Origin: Hansfordia pulvinata
Lineage: Eukaryota; Ascomycota; Sordariomycetes; Xylariales
NCBI GenBank assembly: GCA_006538405.1
Contig: BJKQ01000002.1
Span: 2,914,001 to 2,978,000 of the forward strand
Direction of reading: 5' to 3'
Length of the DNA stretch: 64,000 nucleotides
Positions 47,801 to 60,100 of the stretch are shown here, one piece after another. Within the stretch, counting starts at the first letter, position 1. Every line of letters begins with the position of its first letter. Below the pieces are notes generated by a model, which saw only the letters and a program-made list of their open reading frames with translations, made no database searches and was not told where the DNA came from. Both the position numbers and the translations under genes were made by a program.

Positions 47801-50065
47801 ATCAGCCTGTTCCCTTATTAGCTCGTTGTCACAGCCAGCCAGACGGGCCGTCTCCCTCCATGAACTCTCCCGATTCTTGGATCAGGTGCCCGTATTTGGG
47901 CCGGGGGGGGAGGGGGGCGGCGGCGGGCGGCGGCTAGTAAGAGCTGTCCTGCTTTTCCTTACGAGTACTCCATAGGCGGACAGCCGGAGCCGGGATACCA
48001 GAGTGCGAGTACATCTGACAAGGAGGGTGGGGGTTAATCAGAGGGGATCGCCAGCAACTGAGGTCACGTTATCATTTGTCTTAACCCCGCGTTAGAGAGA
48101 GAGTGTGTGTGGCTGATCCCACCTCAACCCAGACCACTTTACGGCCGCCCGCTTCGATCAACAACAGAAAGCACAGCAGGGTCAACAAGGCCCGGCGTAA
48201 GCAGCCAGCCCTTACCCATCTACACTACCTACCCTGTCTGCTAGGTCCATGCCCCTTCGCCGACACAGTCCAAGTCCATGCAAGGCCCTCCTCCTTCCAC
48301 CCCACGCCGCCACCGCCGCCTCAGAATTGATGTGTTCATGAACGAGTGGGTTGTAGGCAGGTGAGCGCGCCCGGCGCCGGTCAGCTCTCAGTCGAGCAGG
48401 TCAGCCGCAGTCGTCGCCCGGTCCCGACACTCGCGCGCCTGGCCTGGCCTGGCCTGGCCTGACCTGTCAGGCCGCCACAGAGACCGCAGTCGTGGCTTCG
48501 AGGAGAGAAGACGAGCCAAAAGAGACAAAGAGCACATGGCAGCGTCCTCAACCCCCATCCATTGTACCTAAACATTTGAATTACCTTACCTGACTACCTA
48601 CTCATAACCAGACAGATGGGTCGCAAGTGTGCGATACAGTTAGAAGTAATGATAAGCAAGCCGGCAACTTCCGGCACCCCCAGGCTCTTTCTTCTTCTTC
48701 TCTCCTGTCGGCACCGCCGTCCGCAGGAACAAGTCTCGACAGCCCGCGCCATCTTCGTTGTCCCCCCAAGTCAAGTCGCACAACTGGTCTTTCATTCCCC
48801 AGCACTAGGTGACTGTAGCGGTCTGAACAAGATTCAGCAGCCTCGCGAAACGAAAAAGAAATGAGACCAGACTCGCTGATCGCGAATCCTCCCTCCCTAC
48901 CCGCTTGCTGGCGTGAGGCGGCATCTAGACCCTTTGGACCCTCACTTACGTTGCGTTCCCCTACAACTGCGTAGGTGTTTACGCTGACGATCCCTCCCTC
49001 TGTCGTTCTTAACACATGGGAAAATCCCAACGCCCACGCTAGATGGAGCGGGGTGCCGAAAAATCTCACTCCCCTTCCGTACTTTTCAGCACAATATGGC
49101 CTTGGACGGCACTCCCACGAAGACACTAGACACTTACTTGCAACAGCGCCCGGCTCCGGCCCCGGCTTCGGCCTCGAGGACCACGCGACAATGACACAAC
49201 CCGTGCGCTCTCTTAGCGGCCCTCCGCTCCATCCTGCCTCCTTCCAATCTTGGTGCGGCCGCGCCTGAAATCAGCACATTAGCCACACTTCAAGCACGTC
49301 TCTATGAGCACTCAGCGCATGAGGTCTCGCATATGTATCGAGAGTAGTAAAGCAGCCTTGTTCTGGCACCCGTGCAAGGCGTGTTTCTCATTCGTCAAAA
49401 GTATTATCCGCACCCTCGTGCGGTCTAGTCTAGGTCCTTTCTCTTTTGTCTAAATCCCGAAACACCTGGGCTTATCCATCGCCCTCATAACCCATTCCGG
49501 CCAACCCTTGATGACGCCGCATCCAATATCAGATCAGGGGGAAACCGAGAACGCCCGCTTTTGATAGTCCATGCCATCGATACCCAGATCTGTTCCGTAG
49601 TCGTATTGTTGTTGCGTATATGATCCATTGTTGTGAAACTGTAGTGGTGATGCAGCAGAACTGCAAAGCTGGCTGGCATTGGAGTGGAACCCATGAGTCG
49701 GTTTGTTGTCAAAGTCGAAGAGTCGTCAGTCAGACTTGTCAGCTGGTGACCATGGCGGGCGATGTCTCATCCATGGCATGGCACTGTTGCGCGCACAGTC
49801 GGCCTGTTGGGACAGGTTGCTGTTCAACTAGTGTTCTTATTTGCAGTGTCTTCAAGGACAGTAAACCGGAAATCTTATCGACCTTCCCGAGCGCTTGGGT
49901 ATCTGCGTGTGCTCGCCAGCAAAATGATGAGTCGCCAAAAAAATATCCAGATAACATGACGTCGTTAACATTCAGGAACCACGCTTAACCCAGACCAAGA
50001 CAGAGGATTATGACAATGTGAAAGAAATCCACCCGAAGATGGTGGCGGCGGCGGTCAAATAGTGT
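44895..50065. other. 5.2-kb intergenic region, no gene supported
   Basis: It lies between the starts of the acidic membrane protein gene and the end of the phosducin-like gene. It has AGGTAGGT strings at 45263, 45448 and 45953, octamers at 46776, 47338 and 47960, a C23 tract at 47434-47456, and a (CTGGC)5 run near 48438-48462. Frames such as 46276-46833 (minus) are proline- and arginine-rich without family character. Confidence 0.55.
47434..47456 (+). repeat. C23 homopolymer
   Basis: Intergenic, uninterrupted. Confidence 0.9.
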
Positions 50066-51042
50066 TCACATGACACCGTTCTTCTCGAAAACCTTCTTCA
50101 GCGCGTCGCTGTCAAAGTCCTCGTCTTCAGGGATCATGTCGATGATCCCCGTCATGTTGGCGAATAGGTCGCCCTGATTCCTGTACGCCAGGACCGTCGG
50201 TACGGCGGCGTTGTCGAACTCAATGTCTTCGTAGTGTACTTTGACAAAGTGGATGTGCGGGTGCTGCGTAACAAGAGGCTTCATAGCCTGCTCGATGAGA
50301 CCAGAGACTTGGCACTGTTGTCATATAGAATCAGCTTCTGTAGCGAGCGGCAGGAGACCCGAGACATCTCGGAAAGGGAGTGCAGATCGGCTTACCTCGT
50401 GGTCGTACACGAACACAACTACAGTGGTCTCACGCCCGACCTTCTCGATGGCGTCCAGGTAGCCGAGGGCGTCGACGCTGTCCAGCCTGCCAAACATGCG
50501 CATGCTGGGGCTTGTCCTCCGGTTGCGGATATTCTTCTTGGCGTCGTTCTCCAGCTGCTGCTTCCTCGACTCTCTCCATTGGCGGAGGAAGGACTCCTCG
50601 TCTTCGTCGCGGTCCTCCTCGCTCTCCTCGCTCTGAGACGAATTGCCCTTGGAGACATCGCCGAGGCCAAAGACTGACCTCCGGGCGGCGCGGGCACGAT
50701 TCCGCCACTTGTTCTGGCGAGCCTGCTCGTAAGCGCGGGCGTCGGCAATGACGCCCTTGACACCGGTGGCACGTCCCGAGTCGAAGCTGGCCGGAGGCAG
50801 CTTGACCTCTGGTCTGACGTTGGGCATGCGCATGGCTGCGTCTATCTGGGACTGGCGGTACTGATCCTCCTCGTCGACGTCGCTCAAGTTGATGCTGTCG
50901 TCGCTGTCGCGGCCTCTGTCTTCAGGGTGCACGCGAGAGCCTTGGTTGGTGTTCTTGTCAAGGAACTGTTGAAACTCTTCTTGGGCAGGAGTAGGGTTGT
51001 TGTTGTTGTTGTTGTTATTGTTTGGGTAGAGGCAGAAGACAT
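50066..51042 (-). CDS. Phosducin-like protein (thioredoxin-fold co-chaperone for G-protein beta)
   Basis: Exons 50396-51042 and 50066-50314 on the minus strand. Family blocks are AQEEFQQFLDKNTNQGSRVH near the start, VFGLGDVS, FGRLDSVDALGYLDAIEKVG, then the thioredoxin-like domain with VVVFVYDHECQVSGLIEQAM across the splice, VKVHYEDIEFDNAAVPTVLA, and FANMTGIIDMIPEDEDFDSD. Phosducin-like proteins help the CCT chaperonin fold and assemble G-protein beta subunits in the cytosol; the C-terminal blocks suggest class I (Bdm-1 type). The natural start ATG TCT TCT GCC at 51042 is one base out of phase with the rest. One extra C in ACCCAAAC gives an N-terminus beginning MSSASTP followed by an Asn run and the conserved block, 298 aa in all. 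The alternative is a longer start upstream at 51148, which uses GTG and reads a leader-like sequence. Confidence 0.85.
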
Positions 51043-53123
51043 GATGGGCAAGGCTCGAGGGAAGAGGGAAGGGGCGAGAGGGTATTATAATAGACGAGAG
51101 GCGGCGGGTGTGATGGATGATGGGTCGAGGTACAAGACGACGAGGCACAGGCGCGGTGGGAGTATACGAATAGCAGGAGGAGCGGAACGGAAGAGAGCAG
51201 GGGGAGGGTAGGGTGAGATTGGACAGAAGGGGGTGTCTTGATCCTGTTGCAACTGGTCCCTGGAGGGGGGCCTGTGCTTGGAAATGATTCGAGGTGGGTA
51301 AGCAGGCGGTCAGGCTGATCCCGACCTGAAAGAAAATTCCAAAAGGCGCCAGGGAGAGAGGGAGTGCTTCCAGAAGGGGCGGGGACCTTTGGAAGAGGGA
51401 GGCGGCCGGTACGGAGGAACAAAGACTCGTGGGCAGGACAGCGAGCGAGATGAATCCGCCACAGCCGGACCCAGCGGGAAGGAAGGGCGAGCAAGCGAGA
51501 GAGGGCGTGGTGAGGTCGCCGGGTTTGCGTCAGGCTGCTGTTTCAAGGCGGTGCCGGGTTTGCCAGCAGTGGCCAGAGAGCGCTACGGGGGCTCGTACGT
51601 GTTGCGGGATAGGGTGGTGTGCGCGGCGCAATGCGTGGTGCGTGGTGCGTGGTGCGTGGTGCGTACGTACTCGACGGAGCGGAGCGGTCGTCGTGGTCGC
51701 GGTGGTGATGGTCCTGCTGGTGGTGGTGGTGTTGTTTTTGGAAAAAGCCGGCGGCGCAGCCAGGCGCACGACTACCAGCCCAGGCCGCGGAAGGGGGGGA
51801 GCCCAGGGCAGCAACCACAGTAAGCCTCGTTCCGCAATTTTGCTCCCGGGACGCCGTCTGGCATTAGTACACATGCGCGAGCCCAGCCGCAGTATGTGTA
51901 CCTGGACAGGGTGGCCGCCAGGGCCAACAGGGCCCGGTGCAGGCGGCGCAGCGGGGTACCAGTACCGAGCACTGCCCGGCCGGTACGCGAAGGAAGGTGG
52001 GGGATGTGCGTGAGCGAGGGCTTCACTCATCGCCGCCCACAGGAGGAGCTGTCGAGGATTCCCGCGCTGCAGCGACTACATGTACCTATAATAATGGACT
52101 GGGAGGTACCTCTGTACTCTTCCCCCCTTCCACCACCTGCATGCACCCTTCGAGCCGCCCGAGTCGTCCTCGATCTTACCTGGTTCTCGTAGGTTAGGTA
52201 CGGAGTACATAATGTTGGATCCAATGTCAGCTGTCCCTGGCTCCAGGGAGGTGCTGCGAGGAGGGCGGCCAGCTCGTGCCCGGCTGGGCACAACGTGGCC
52301 AGCCCGGTCCAGGGTGGTCCAGCACGGGCTCGAAGTGCGGCGCGGCATCCGGAATACTCGTAGGCGCTCCAGGTGCCGGGAGCCCAGCCTGAGCGTGGAG
52401 GTGCCGGGTCGCATTGGAGCGGCCTTGCAGCACGGTGCGTGGGTGCTTCTTGCTCGCGTGGGGTGGGGAGACGAGGGGGGGAATCCATCCCGGCCGTGTT
52501 GGGCATTGGCGCTGGTCGGCATGAAATTGTGGATGGTGGGGCTGGTTTCTATATTTGAAATCGACAGTCTGCATTGGCACCGTTTCAAAATAGACGGACC
52601 CACCCGGCACGGAGAACCTCAGAGGCCGCGGAGTGGAAGAGCGCCCGGGCTGATTATCATTTTTGTTTTCTTTGTTCCATGATGACGATGACGATGATTA
52701 TTATACGAGTATGACTGTCCGTATCCGATCTCGTGCCTGACAACTGGATGTGGAAGCGCGCATCGTCCACACGCCCCGCGCCTGGCTGCGTGTATCCAGC
52801 CCGAGCTGCTCACGGTTCGGGACCGGGCCAGGCGTAAACAAACATTGATGAACAGGTCGATACGAGTAGGCATCCAAAGGAGGTACTCCAGTCGTAAGGC
52901 CTTACGCGTACTTGATTCGATGGGCTTTAAAGGTCTGCATGTGTACTCGTACAGCTGGTTTCCCAGGAAGAGGTGCTCGCAGGCGTCCAGGAAGAACCTC
53001 CGCGTGCATTTATGCGTAAGATCTGGTAGCAGGTACCGATGAGACGGTTTGTCTGGGAGGGCTGTAAAGGTATTCGTCACGTCTGTGCAAGACAAGCCGG
53101 CACCTGAGGTACCCAATGCTACG

Positions 53124-53137
53124 TACTCGTACGAGTA
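53124..53137. repeat. 14-bp palindrome TACTCGTACGAGTA
   Basis: Perfect palindrome, flanked by ACG and CGT that extend the symmetry. Confidence 0.9.
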
Positions 53138-54953
53138 CGTAGGTACCTGAGGTAAACTCATTGCTCCCACGGAGTTGAGCCACCTCGTCCATCACAACCA
53201 CCACCACCACCACCACGACGTCGCCCTCTCTCTATCGCCGCCGCCGTCATTCCTGTTGCCGCTGCCACCACCACCACCACCACCACCACCACCTTCAACG
53301 CCGCCGCCGCCGCCCACGCCGCCGCCATTGCGCCGCCCGCCGCTCCCACCATAGACTCTTCCAAGAAAAGAAGCACCCCAGCTCTCGGGCCACCATGACG
53401 ACAGCGTGGCTTTGTCCCTGACTAACACCCGCGCCGCCGCGGAACCAGGACGACGGGCGCGCTTTCGAACAAAGAAATTGACCATGAGTCGCGTCGCCCC
53501 ATCCCGCTTGCGGATTAACAAAGAGCGATACGCGCAGCTCGCGGACCGGGGTGTTTGGCCAGGGTTGCCCGGGGGATGTGTCCTTTACTGCTACGAGTAC
53601 TCGTGTGCCAGGCTCCCACGAGCACTAATAACTTACATGTAAGGATGCCCACGAGCGACTAATTACTCGTACTCGCGAGTCTAGGCTGTTTCCGATCGCC
53701 CTCGCACTCGACATACTCACATGCGGCTAAGAGAACAATAAGATGACTGGTAAGCGCCCAGGCGACCGGTCGAGATTGCGGAAGAGGACCGCCTGATCCA
53801 CGGCCGGAGCCTGCCGTAACTCAGACGGACGGAGAGAGAGAGAGAGAGAGAGAGTTCTTGCGGTGAAGGCCCGGTGTGCCAGCTTCGGGGATCAGGACGG
53901 CCCTCAGAACTACGGACACGCCTTGGCATCTCCCTCGCCGGGATGGGCTGCCTGCCAGCTCGGTGTGCGGAGGACCGACCCTTCGTGGATCCGGCCTTGC
54001 GGGCCTCGGGCCTGGGGCCTGCGACAGAAACCCGTGCCGGCATCAACAACAAAGACAAAGACCGAAGGAGAGAAGAGGCCTCGTCGCGCTTCGGGATTGA
54101 CGGCGACAGCGGCCCAAGGATGCAGATGCCTGGGCTGTCTCTGCTGGTTGACGTTTCGATCCACACGCCCGCACGTTGTCCTCCCCGCTCCCCGGAGGAT
54201 CGCAGGGTAAAAAACGTGGACGAGAGAGAGAGGGCTGGAGCGGCTTTTGGGGCTGGACGAGTCAGCCCTGCCCGGTCCCCGGGGAACAAGGGATGGCAGT
54301 GCAGCACAAGTCGCAAATCCCACAGCCGCCGGTCTTTGCCCACGTTGCCCGTCGCGGCTGATCACGATGGAGCCCCGCCCGCCGCGAGGGCAGAGCGAGG
54401 CAGCTGAGGCACACCCTCGAATGCATACATACGAATAGTCCCAGAGTGGCAGAAGTGGCACAATGGGACAGTGGAACCACCACCCCCCCCCCCCCCCCGT
54501 TTCTCTCGGCCAGCACGGCACGTGTCGAAGGAAGCGCACGAAGCCACGTCTCCCACGTGAGGTTGCGTCGTCGTCTCTCACCGAGCTTTTCGTTCTGAAT
54601 CCATCTAGCCCATCCCTTGTCTTCTTTCTCCCACCCGGCGTTCCGTCATCTGGCTGTCAGCCTGGCCGAGGTGTTCACCACGCGGTGACTCCCCCACCAC
54701 TCCCCTCCCCTTTCCCAGTGCCACATGGCTGTCAGACGCGGTCGCGAGCTATCCCATCCATCGTGTCACCCTGGTAGCGTACGAGGACACCCTCAGCCTC
54801 TCCCCAAGGCCAAGGCGGGCTGGTGATTTTCGACCGGGGGGTTTTATTACTAAGGCCTCTCGAGGGCCACGCGGTGAGGATTCCCGCTATCCAGGTTGTA
54901 AGCAGGCCTCGTCGTGACCAACTGACGCAACCCCGGCGCTCGTTCATTCTGGG

Positions 54954-54967
54954 TACTCGTACGAGTA
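54954..54967. repeat. 14-bp palindrome TACTCGTACGAGTA
   Basis: Second perfect copy. Confidence 0.9.
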
Positions 54968-55197
54968 CACCGCATTTTGTGATTCGACCGCGCCGTTTCG
55001 TATGGCATGAAGACGAAGTGGGTGGGGGAACTCAGTGAAAGAAGCGCCTTACAGCTTACAACTGATGCTTCTCTCTCCAGTCAGTCTCTGTTCTCTCCGT
55101 CAGTGCTCACCATTGTCTCCTGTTCAGGGTGGTCCCATCGACCCGAGTCTGAGGAGCGGCTTCGCCGTTGCTAACGCTGTTGGTTCTAGCCTACGCG

Positions 55198-55211
55198 TAC
55201 TCGTACGAGTA
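55198..55211. repeat. 14-bp palindrome TACTCGTACGAGTA
   Basis: Third perfect copy, 244 bp from the second. Confidence 0.9.
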
Positions 55212-57107
55212 GTAGTGCTCCCACTTGTCGTGGTGCCTGGAGCTGGACTGGGCCAACAAGCGCGCGACGCTCGATTCTCCACCGGGAACCACAAGTTCTC
55301 AACGGCGCGCGCCACTCCCACATCACAGTGACATACAGGGCTTACACGGTGAAGAAAGAGCGCGGTGTTCTCCGTCCCCTGCACGACGCGTGGTGGCGAA
55401 AAAAAAAAGAAAAGTTTCTCTGTCCGCATCTATTTCTTTTCTTGGTGGTCGCCTGTCTGTCGTGAGCCTCATCGTCACCGGTTTCGCCACATCTCGGCAG
55501 TCCGAGGAGACAAGTTGCCCCTCCCGCGTGCGGCAATCGAGCCGAGTATTGTTTGTCAGAAATTCTCCCCCCAGGACTTGGAGATTTTTTCTCTCTTCCC
55601 CCCCCCACGTCTCTGATTTTTCTCTTCTCGTTCTCGCCACCGCTCTCGGTAGTTGATTGCCGCGGGGAGAAACGAAAGACACTTGCATCAGCGCCGCGAC
55701 CCAGCAAGTTCGAACCGGAAACCCCTCCGTTGAAGCCGCGCCCACGTTTTTGTCTCTGCGCAATTCCGAAGATTGGGGACGTCGCGCCGCTCGCCCGAGC
55801 GGAACTGCAGCGCGCCTCCAGAGTCCGAACAATCTCTCTTCCCGTGAAAGAACACGGGGATTGCTGCCCGCATTGGGTCTGGGTCCTTTGTGTGTGCAGA
55901 GGGTGGGGAGAAGGAAAGTGGTCAATGCCATAGATGTCCGAAATGCTTGTCGGTCTTTTTTTGTGTAATTACCCAAACTCTCTCATCATTTCTTCTGTTG
56001 AAATTGCGCCCGCGGTGACACGTCAGGTTCGGCCCCATCCTCACCCTGCCATGTGGACTCGTACGGGGAAACAGGGGGGAGGGGGCTCGCAGTCCAATCA
56101 ATGAGGACGAGAGCTTGTGGCTGAAGAGCGCCGGGCCGGGAATGTGTGAAGGCACCCTTGCAAGGCGGGCATGGGCTGGAAGTCTCTCTCTCTCTCGCTT
56201 TCTCTCGGTTCTGTCTCTGTTGGTCACTTCTGTCGTCTCTATTTTCCCCTATCCGTACTCGCACCAGCAGCGCCCGCGTGGGCTTGGGAGATGAGATTTC
56301 CATGGGTTCCGTCCTGGGATCGGCCCCGGCCATGCTCAGGGGTATGTAGCCCGACGCTGATTCGGAGTCAAACTTTCGAGTAGCTGCCACAGTGCACGAC
56401 TATTGAGCAGGGGCGCATTGAGATCATCCCGAGGCCTTGCTGCGAAACAAGCCATGCATACGAGTATGTGGTCCCCGCACACGGACAAGCACTCGTATTC
56501 AAGGGCGGTGGCTGAACGGACAGACGGACAGAGTCTTCTCTGCGAGCACCTGACCTACTCGTGCCCTCTGTGCAGGGCGCCTGCGACGTTGCAGGCACGT
56601 GAGGTCGCGCGCAAGGGTCTTTTGGCGGTCTTGGTTGGTCAATGGGAAGAATCATGCGCATGGAAGCCTTCACAGCCTTCTAGAAGAAGGCCGTTGCGCA
56701 TTGACCAGGCAGAAGCAGAGGCCACTCCGCGCCCAAGCCTGCGAGTCCGAGTGGTACCGTACGGATAGGCAAGCATCCCTCACCAAGGGGGGGCGGGGGG
56801 GCAGAATTCGAATTCTTCCGCCTTTTCTGTTCCAATCTAGCGCCTTCTGACTTGTCCCACACGCGCCGCATGAGCACACGAGCGCACCCTTGGGGTTTCC
56901 TGCCGAGCCTCATTTCCGCACCCGGTGCCGACTTGGGCCAGGTTGTCACGGACTCTCGGGCGGTCCTCACCAACCCAGATAAACAGAAAGACGTGTCCGT
57001 GTAGGTACTCGTACTCCGCCCACGCAGATCCACGCATACTCGCACGAGTAGCGCGGGAACGAGCAGAGGGAGCGACGTCAATGACTTGACAGCCCGTTGC
57101 AAAGACG

Positions 57108-57128
57108 CCCCCCCCCCCCCCCCCCCCC
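57108..57128 (+). repeat. C21 homopolymer
   Basis: Intergenic, uninterrupted. Confidence 0.9.
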
Positions 57129-60100
57129 TCCCACTCTTCTGTCGTGTCATTATTGCACGACTCCCTTTTTGCCCTTTTGCTCGGTGACGACTCGAAATAG
57201 CAACTTGGCAGACCGCACGTGCTGAAATAGGCAATTGGCTGTAAGCACGAGCTTGTCACGAACGTCAGGGAAGCGGATCAGCACCACGCAGCACCCAAAT
57301 TCATGCCGCGCCATTCCACTGGTGCCCCTGAAGGTCTCGATCCACGAATAGACTCGCTCATGGAAAGAGTCGCCGTCTATGACTCCCACCCACGCGTACG
57401 GGTATCACGTAACCTGGCGCCGCCCCCTGAGAAGCCCCCCTTCCCCCCCTTTCAGAGCACGCATGATCTGCGGATGGAGCTCTCGCTCAGACACGACACA
57501 AGCCAACTCAGCAAGCGCCCGAGCACGGACCCGGGTCACCCGTTCTCCCTTTGGAGAAAAGGAGGGGAAAGCAAGAGAAGGGAGGTTCTAGAAAGTGGCA
57601 AAATCGGAACGAAGCCGGGAAATCCGACACACAAGACCGAGTTTCAGGACAGCACATATGTCGCAGCTGGGGCACCTCGAGTTCATGCGCATCCCCCCCC
57701 CTGTCCTGCATTTCGAGGCGTGAGCTGGTCTGAAACCTGGCTCCGAGCCGAAGCCGGGCCTTGAGCCGAGTGTCGATGGGCGTCCGGCGGCGCCCGCGGG
57801 GCCTTTTCGGGAGGCAGGCAGACCCATGCCAACGGCGCGCCCGGGCGGGCTGGGCGGGTGGTGGCCCCGGCTATCGTTTGTTGGCCGGGGACGCGCGCGC
57901 ATGCGGGCAGGGTCTCGTCCGTGCTTTTGCTTCCATTGCTGTTAGCCTGCTAGCGTCGCTTTTCTGGCTGCTGCTGCTGCTGCTCGCACAGGGCTCCGTC
58001 TGGCACATGCTCTCCTCCCTGACGTGTCGTCCGTCGCTCTCGGGTCTGGAGCTGGGGCTGGGGCTAAGGCTGGGGCTGCCGGTCCACGGTTGGGAGGGAG
58101 CCTGTTGCGCCGGGCACCTACTGCTGCTGCGCCGTCCACATCCCACTGCGAGTCCCACACAGTCGGCCGCCCGGGCCAACAAACGGGCCCGGTCTTCCAT
58201 TGTTGCCTGTTTGAGAGGTTCGACGACGAGCGACGAAACACAACAGGCGGGCGCCGTTGGATGCTCCAGCGCTTCGGCGCTCCAGGACAGCAGAGCAGGC
58301 AGTGGGGAGTTGCGTCATTGTGTGTGCTAGTTGTTGTGATTACTCGTATTGCTCGTGTCGGTCTCGTGGTTTCCCCCCGCGCCAGTGCGTATCCGTAGCT
58401 GGTGTTGATGCGTGGTTCCGGCTGTCGCCCACTTTTCGATCGCCGCCGGTGCGGATCCTTTGCAGCAGGGGACAATGGGCGCAGCACCCAGTAGGCTGAT
58501 TATCGCAGGCAGAACAGCTTCATGCACTCTGGCCCGGAGACAAGAACAACAGCAACAGGAAAAAGAGTCCGAACGAGGGATGAAAGCTCGTCGGATGCGG
58601 CTCGAAACCCCAGGAGACATGATCTGCCGGCCAACGAGGAGCTGAAGGAGGGCCAGGGAGCGGAGGCTGACGCCACATGGGCTGCACTAAAATCAAAGGT
58701 CGGCACGGTTGGATGCGTCCTGTCCTGTTACCAGCAGTCGCCGTTGAAGAACGGTTCGAGCTGCCGTCTACGTGGACATCCACCTGTAGGTAGTTCCGCT
58801 CATGTGACCTCGAACGGCAGTACACCCAACCCAGGGGCCCGGCAGTCCGGCAGAAACGGTCCGTGATGGATGGGCTTCTTTGGCGGTGGAAGCGGCGACC
58901 TGCCACGGCTGATCAGTGACATCCGTTGAATGCCTTACGATACACCATCCATGGATTGTGACACGCAGTACATGTAGGTACGGTACATACCGTAAGGTCG
59001 TAACATGAGTGCTTGCGCGAGGAGATGAGGTACCTTAAACAGGCACTCGTACTTGTACTTGATGCTCGTCCTTACAGACGCACCTGCTGCCTGCGTTGCG
59101 TTGCGTTGCGTTGCCCATGTCGACTTAAGAAAAGAGCCCAGAGAAAACAGCAGAAGGAAGGAAAGACCCTGATAGACATTGGGCCCACGCCCAGCCGGTT
59201 CAACGTGGTGTCAGTGATCTGCCATCCACCACCTGGTCCAAGGTCGGTTCGGCTTCCACTCCTACCACTGACACATCGCAGCGCCCCCGAAGGATTTATG
59301 CTCGACACACGCCCATCAAAGATCGACATGCCAACTTGGCCACCTGCGTGCCACTGTGCCACTCTGCCACTGTGCCACTCTGCCTGCGCGGCTCGTTTCT
59401 GGCTCGGCTGGTGCCTACCCCACAGAGAAAACGCCGGCAGTATCGTAACGCGAGAGGGTCCCGTCGCTTCAACCTGTCTTATTTTCTGCCAGGTGCCGAT
59501 CCGCTGACTCGTCGCCTGCTTAACAGGAGAATTCCAGGTCCGTCTCGTCCTGTCCTCTCCATCCTACAGGATACGAAACTCGCCAACTTATGCCTGTAGG
59601 CGCGCATATACAGACACTTCCAGCACCCTCCGGCTCGTCAGTCAGTTTCACCACTTCCGTGGAAGCTTGAACCGTGCGGTTTCGTCCATACGATCGCCAC
59701 CTCACGGCCTCGTATCACGGTTCTTGTTGCCGTCGGCTCTTGTGCAGCTTGCAGCCTGGCGGGTTTGGCGTAGTCCCATCTCCTCGGTCAACCTTCGTAT
59801 TGAGCGTCTCCTTGGCGGCAGCACAAGGCAGTACGATTCCACCAGTATAGAACGCCTTGGTTGTGGCTCGGGCGAGGTTGCGGCCGCCTCGGCTGGCTGT
59901 GCCAAGACTGTACAGCCCACCTCGTCAGTACACAACGCTGCATTTCATCCCAGGATACGGGCAATTGCGTGCCAGGATTGGATTGTGTGTACGCCGTATC
60001 GTCCGGTGATGAGTGGCGATGGGGTGTTCAAACTCGGTCCACTGGCCCATACGAAGCATCAGCTGCTCGCCGGCTTCCCGGGCTCAGCTGCCAGTAATGT

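Noticed and set aside
50321..51148. Longer N-terminus for the phosducin-like protein starting at 51148
   Set aside because: It begins at GTG and its first 36 residues translate pyrimidine-rich leader; the ATG at 51042 plus one restored base fits the family better, though it is not proven.
53158..53521. Gly-rich protein on the minus strand
   Set aside because: Only translates CAC and CCG trinucleotide repeats.
55323..55976. 217-residue minus-strand frame
   Set aside because: Arg/Thr-rich, no motif, ends in a poly-Phe from a homopolymer.
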